From Paragorgia papillata (lineage: Eukaryota > Cnidaria > Anthozoa > Scleralcyonacea > Coralliidae), in contig JAWNZC010000473.1 of NCBI GenBank assembly GCA_035771165.1, positions 4,037,001 through 4,101,000 on the forward strand: a DNA stretch of 64,000 bases. The letters are read 5' to 3'. Below the pieces are notes generated by a model, which worked only from the letters and a program-made list of their open reading frames with translations, was not told the origin of the DNA and ran no database searches. Position 1 is the first letter of the stretch. Each line of letters opens with the position of its first letter. The position numbers and the translations under genes are program-made. This document shows, piece by piece, positions 60,117 to 64,000 of the stretch.

Positions 60117-62907
60117 TAGGGTGAGGCGGTTTTTATAAAAAAACGAAAATCGAAAACCGACCGAAAAAACCGAGTGAACCGATTTTTTAAAACGCGTTCG
60201 AAACCATAGTTAAAAAACATGCATGACGCTACTCGCGCAAGATTTTAGTTTTAAAAACAATTGTATTGATTATAACATCCTAAGTATTCCTAACTACTAA
60301 TTACAAAGAAACATGCAGTATATAAAGATAATTCGTTATTCTTTTAAAATTATCACTGCGTAGTTACGTGGACGGGTATTGTATAGTTGCTACAGCCTAC
60401 AAGTTCTCTGCCAGGAACACAAGCTCATCCACTCTCTCAGGTTTCAGCTGTGCTCGTGCCGGTGTACTAACTGCCCTGCTTTACTAAAAAGTCTCTCCGA
60501 TGGGGAACTGGTTGCTTGGATGGCAAGATATCTTCTTGCTAATTGGCACAGCAACGGAAGTTCTTTTCTGTTAGACTTCCACCATTGAAGAGGATCGTTG
60601 TCGCCGTCGATAACTGGAAACGCAGAGATGTAGTATTCGATCTCTTTGGAGAGAAAATCACGCGGGGATACACCTGGCGACGGCTTTTCAGACTTCTTGA
60701 GACTCGTCAAGGCTCCAAGACTGAGTTTGGCTTTCTTTGACGCAGGCACTGGCAGGACATCTTCCTCTTCAACAGGAAACTCTAGAAAAACAGCATTTTT
60801 TAAGAGCTCTTCCTTAACGTCACCAAGTAGTGGTACATCATTCTCATCGTTGTCATCCTCGTCTTCCACTGCTAAAAAGTCAGTCTTATACCTTGGATCT
60901 AAGAAAGATGCGACATCCATCAAAAGCTTCATTGAAGGAACGTCATAACGAGCTTTAAGTCTTCTCAAGACCTCCTCCTTGATCTCGAAGGCCAGTGGTA
61001 AATCATCATCCCGACGGGCCAACTCTGTCGTTGATAGGCGATGGAGAATTGGTTTCAGCGCGCTTATGGTGACGTATTTGCTCGCTGACATGATATCGGT
61101 GAATGCCTTGAGTGGACCAAGTGCTTTATCGATGCACTCCAAAACTTCCAAATCTTCCCACCTTGGTACCAAATGGGACGTGTCCTTATCGTTACCAAGA
61201 ACCCTTCTAATGGCCTTCTTGTTGCGCAGTACCCTGCTTACCATGTGCTGCGTTGAACCCCAGCGAGTTGGGCACATCTACAGAGCATTAAAACAAACAA
61301 GTTAGATAATTAAAAAAATATTGTTAAATGTTAAAAAGCAAAATGAAAAAATATACCACGTCCACATAAATCACAAATACTCACCGATGCCAAATTCTTA
61401 AACTTTTCACCCGGTTGCTCCTGGACTTGAGCGGCGGCAAGATCTCTTCGTCTCTTCCAGCTTGTTCCGAAAGCTGCCACGATCTTTTTGCAAATCCCCA
61501 ATGCACGACCAATCCTCTGGATTTTTTTTTAACGTGTTGGTGATTGCGAGGTGGAGGTTGTGACCAAAACACGACACATTTGTCCATTCGATGTCTTTGC
61601 AGGCTTTTTTGATGTTCGCTCCATTATCGGTTGTTATGGCGATTTGTTTTTCAGCATTCAGCTTCCAATGCTCAAGCATGTCGTTCATCGTCTTGCCCAG
61701 TTGTTCAGCTGTATGGTCTTCAGGCACAAATTTTGTTCCGAGATTTCGAAATCGTAGATTCCACTCAGAATCTACCCAATGCAGCGTGTACCCCATATAT
61801 GGTGTCAGGCCGTGGGAAGACCACATGTCAGTTGTGGAGGCGAAGAAGTCTACGCTGTTTAGATCCCGCATAACTGCTTCTTTGGTCGCATCGTACAGCT
61901 TTACAACTTTGTTTTTTGAAAATGTTGTCTTGTTCGGCATCTTGTAACGGGGCTCTAGGACATTCAACAGTTTTTGAAACCCTGTTCGGCTAACTGCGTT
62001 AAAGGGAACGTTGTCTTTGCAGAGGAAGTAGGTTATGGCGTCTGTAATGGCTTCGTGACGCTTAGTTCCAGGTGTCAATGGCGCGTTGCTGGCAAAGAGG
62101 CTCTTTACTGTAGGCTGCATTTCAGACGAAGCCGCGTTGCTAGCGTTCGTCGGCCGACCCGCTGCTGCCTTTCGTCCCGGCGGCGTCATCGTGGCATATT
62201 GGGTAGGATGGATTCTTCTAAGATGCTGCATCAAATTCGTTGTATTGCCTCCCTTGTTTTTTACGGACCGCATGCAAACTCTACATTCAGGAGAATCGTC
62301 CGGTTTTTCGGGCTTCTTGAAGAATTGCCAAACAGCACTTTGACTCATTTTGGCAGAGAAATGTAGGACAGCGTAAAAAAGTATTCCAAGTTTCAACGAA
62401 CAGTTACACTTAGAAAAGCAAAGCTGAAAGAGCAGGAGTCAGGAAATATATGCGATATAACATTGATTAATTATTCATGTTACGCTCCGACTGTTTATGA
62501 GTCATACACCAATTTTACTTTAGACCAAATTTAGACCTGTCTTCGCAGAGGTCCGCCTTCATTTGAGCCAATCAAAATTCATCTTCGTTTGATCCGCTTA
62601 TGCGTTCAAGCTCGTGCGAATCTGAATCGAAGCCTTTCCGTAGTTTCCGTATTATTCTTATATCGGAGAGAATACCTGGCAATAAACGTACGCTATTTTG
62701 AAGAACAAATCTCTCCAGTCGTTTTCCCATCAATTATGTGCGTAAGCGCAACAAAACCTCGTGTACGTATGGTTCGATTTTATTGAAATATCGATTTTTC
62801 TTTCGATTTTTTCGGTTTTTCGGTTTTCCTCTTAAAGCAACATCGGTTAAATCGGTTTTCAAAAAACATCGGTTTTTTCCGGTTTATCGATTAACCGCCT
62901 CACCCTA
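60117..62907 (-). mobile_element. Second hAT transposon, 2,791 bp, 8-bp target duplication
   Basis: Ends TAGGGTGAGGCGGTT / AACCGCCTCACCCTA with duplicated CTATTATT at 60109-60116 and 62908-62915. Sub-terminal regions contain many AACCGAT / ATCGGTT motifs on both sides. The transposase gene is on the minus strand. It lies within the DUF6589-type reading frame. Confidence 0.95.
60397..62351 (-). pseudogene. ZBED-type hAT transposase with two frameshifts
   Basis: Minus strand. Starts MSQSAVWQFFKKPEKPD (62351), with a BED finger CRVCMRSVKNKGG...MQHLRRIHP. Catalytic-core features follow: TTDMWSSHGLTPYMG, ITTDNGANIKKAC and VSCFGHNLHLAI. Near an A-run at about 61530 the frame slips, and the family sequence continues (ICKKIVAAFGTSWKRR). 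An intron 61384-61278 (GTGAGT...CTGTAG) leads to MCPTRWGSTQHM. The C-terminal dimerisation block (YLAIQATSSPSERLFSKAG) follows, then a second slip near 60470 before ERVDELVFLAENL. Two indels in homopolymer-like or short runs inactivate it; otherwise it is full length. Confidence 0.88.
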
Positions 62908-63886
62908 CTATTATTCAGAATCCTTTATCCATGTGATCAATTTCCTTGGAAGATGGCCACTTGCATTCCGACAGATTCTGTCCAACAACTGCTCTATCAA
63001 TATCTCTGGACAAAAGGGATGTGGAATTGAACTGGATGCCTTTGTAGAAGCAGAGATAGTGCAACCTCTTAAAGTGTACATGTCAGGTAAGGTTATCTGG
63101 TATTCAATATGGTTATAAAGATGAACCGATGACTTAGCATTAAGGGGGTGCTTACCCCTACTTTTGGTGAAATATGATAGATTTGTTATAAGATTGAATT
63201 ATGGCAGTTTAAACTTGAAAGTAAAGGTTAATTCACATGGAAATGATAATTGTAGGAAATTCACATACTGTACTTGGTCAAAATTTGCTTTTTTGAAGGA
63301 GTAAACACCCTAGTCTAACAATCTATCATTTTTCACGAAGATTAGGGGTATGCCCCCTTTACCATTTGTTTAGGAACGTTTGCCTCCATGGAAGGTAAAA
63401 TGGTCTGGCATTAGCCAGAATAAAACTCTGTGAGTTAATTGGCTAAGCCAGTCACTTTCCTCTGTCAGTACTTACAGTACCAAATTAATTTGTGTACTGT
63501 ATATTTTTGCAGGTCATACATCAGTTAAGATGTGTCAAAGAGTAATGGGCTCTATTGATCTTTTCAAAGCAAGTAGGGGAGCATACACTTCAAATGCAGG
63601 ATTTGATGAGCACACAACGACTCGACATTCAGTTGCTGATCCCTTTGCTGACCAATTGAAAGGTGCCTGGTTCTGTTTACGAAATGGCTTGTTGGATCCC
63701 AAGAAAGATCCCAAAGAAATTCCTTGCTGCTACCCATTAGATGGACTAGGCAAACCAAGTGGTAAGCTGCCAAAGGCTATCCTTGATGTTACTGAAAAAG
63801 GAGTGACGAAAATCTCTCAGAACTTTAAATTTAAGTTATATGAATCATTTCCTGAATTGAGATATCAGATTTTATTTGATAAGTAA

Positions 63887-64000
63887 TACCTTATTTAAAT
63901 TATAGCAGTTTTACATGATTTGCCTCCACTAGATTTCAAAAGTGTCTTTGGAAACATTGTTTTCGGCATGTTGTGGTCATCAGAATAACAAAATAATTAT
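63887..64000. other. Downstream flank of the DUF6589-type gene
   Basis: AT-rich, with no clear polyadenylation signal before the window ends. Confidence 0.4.

Larger units (their letters stand above)
53840..63886 (+). pseudogene. DUF6589-type protein with ankyrin repeats, split by two transposons
   Basis: Pieces: 53840-54119, 54524-56371, [Tc1/mariner insertion], 58953-60116, [hAT insertion], 62916-63086, 63513-63886. Introns 54120-54523 and 63087-63512 have clean splice sites. Excluding both insertions and one copy of each target duplication leaves all pieces in one frame, 1,278 codons. N-terminal part: nuclear-type basic stretch (SKKRQISPSKSEP) and a helical region FPGDGSSDRKVKGAIHALAL with LLLLMDNINIYRG. 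Middle: acidic tract, then ankyrin repeats (GRSILHVAVEQQNRNLVDCL, GVTPLLIAVTVKNKD). C-terminal part: FYGPLLELFDLSTKHCWGKA and ISGQKGCGIELDAFVEAEIV, typical of DUF6589 proteins common in cnidarians. As it stands the frame stops within each insertion. Function unknown; transposon origin is possible. Confidence 0.8.

Overview
This is an AT-rich eukaryotic, animal nuclear window with spliced genes (GT-AG introns and one GC-AG intron), very dense in transposons and repeats. The closest match I can infer is a cnidarian, probably an anthozoan: multi-exon domesticated-transposase-like genes, a DUF6589-type gene, GIY-YIG Penelope-like retroelements, and short elements with ends such as AACCCTTTCA, CAGGGTCTTTTCTC and CAATCTCGTTCCCAGAG. 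That assignment is inference from repeat style; no marker gene is present.

Layout. 1-4.2 kb: three non-autonomous inverted-repeat elements. 4.3-11.5 kb: a tandem segmental duplication (2 x about 2.1 kb) whose units differ by datable insertions, including a 2.2-kb tandem array of a 431-bp unit that entered at a TA site. 12.4-16.7 kb: decayed retroelements (Ty1/copia 3' half with LTR, Penelope-like RT, LINE RT). 17.1-20.1 kb: a hAT transposon with matching ends, an 8-bp target duplication and a frameshifted transposase gene. 22.87-35.66 kb: the most striking object, a 12.8-kb element bounded by AACCCCGTGAAG inverted ends and a perfect 9-bp target duplication. Its arms are oppositely oriented arrays of a 188-bp satellite (about 11 and 28 copies). 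Its 4.4-kb core carries a previously unmarked 13-exon Ulp1/C48-type cysteine peptidase gene (minus strand, phase-consistent throughout) and a broken tyrosine-recombinase-like (DUF3504-type) gene. 37.1-41.5 kb: Penelope-like fragments, one pair forming a head-to-head palindrome, with several hammerhead-ribozyme motifs. 42.3-46.6 kb: an intact 9-exon gene for an 856-residue transposase-like protein. 47.5-48.6 kb: a 3-exon chromodomain gene on the minus strand. 50.1-53.7 kb: two copies of a 1-kb repeat. 53.8-63.9 kb: a DUF6589/ankyrin gene whose reading frame is split by a Tc1/mariner-type composite insertion (TA duplication) and a second hAT element (8-bp duplication); excluding both insertions leaves one open frame of 1,278 codons.

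Functionally the window is mostly a record of transposition. Only the 42.3-46.6 kb gene, the chromodomain gene and possibly the Ulp1-like gene look able to make intact proteins. Exon boundaries were read by eye from splice motifs and phase, and no database search was possible.
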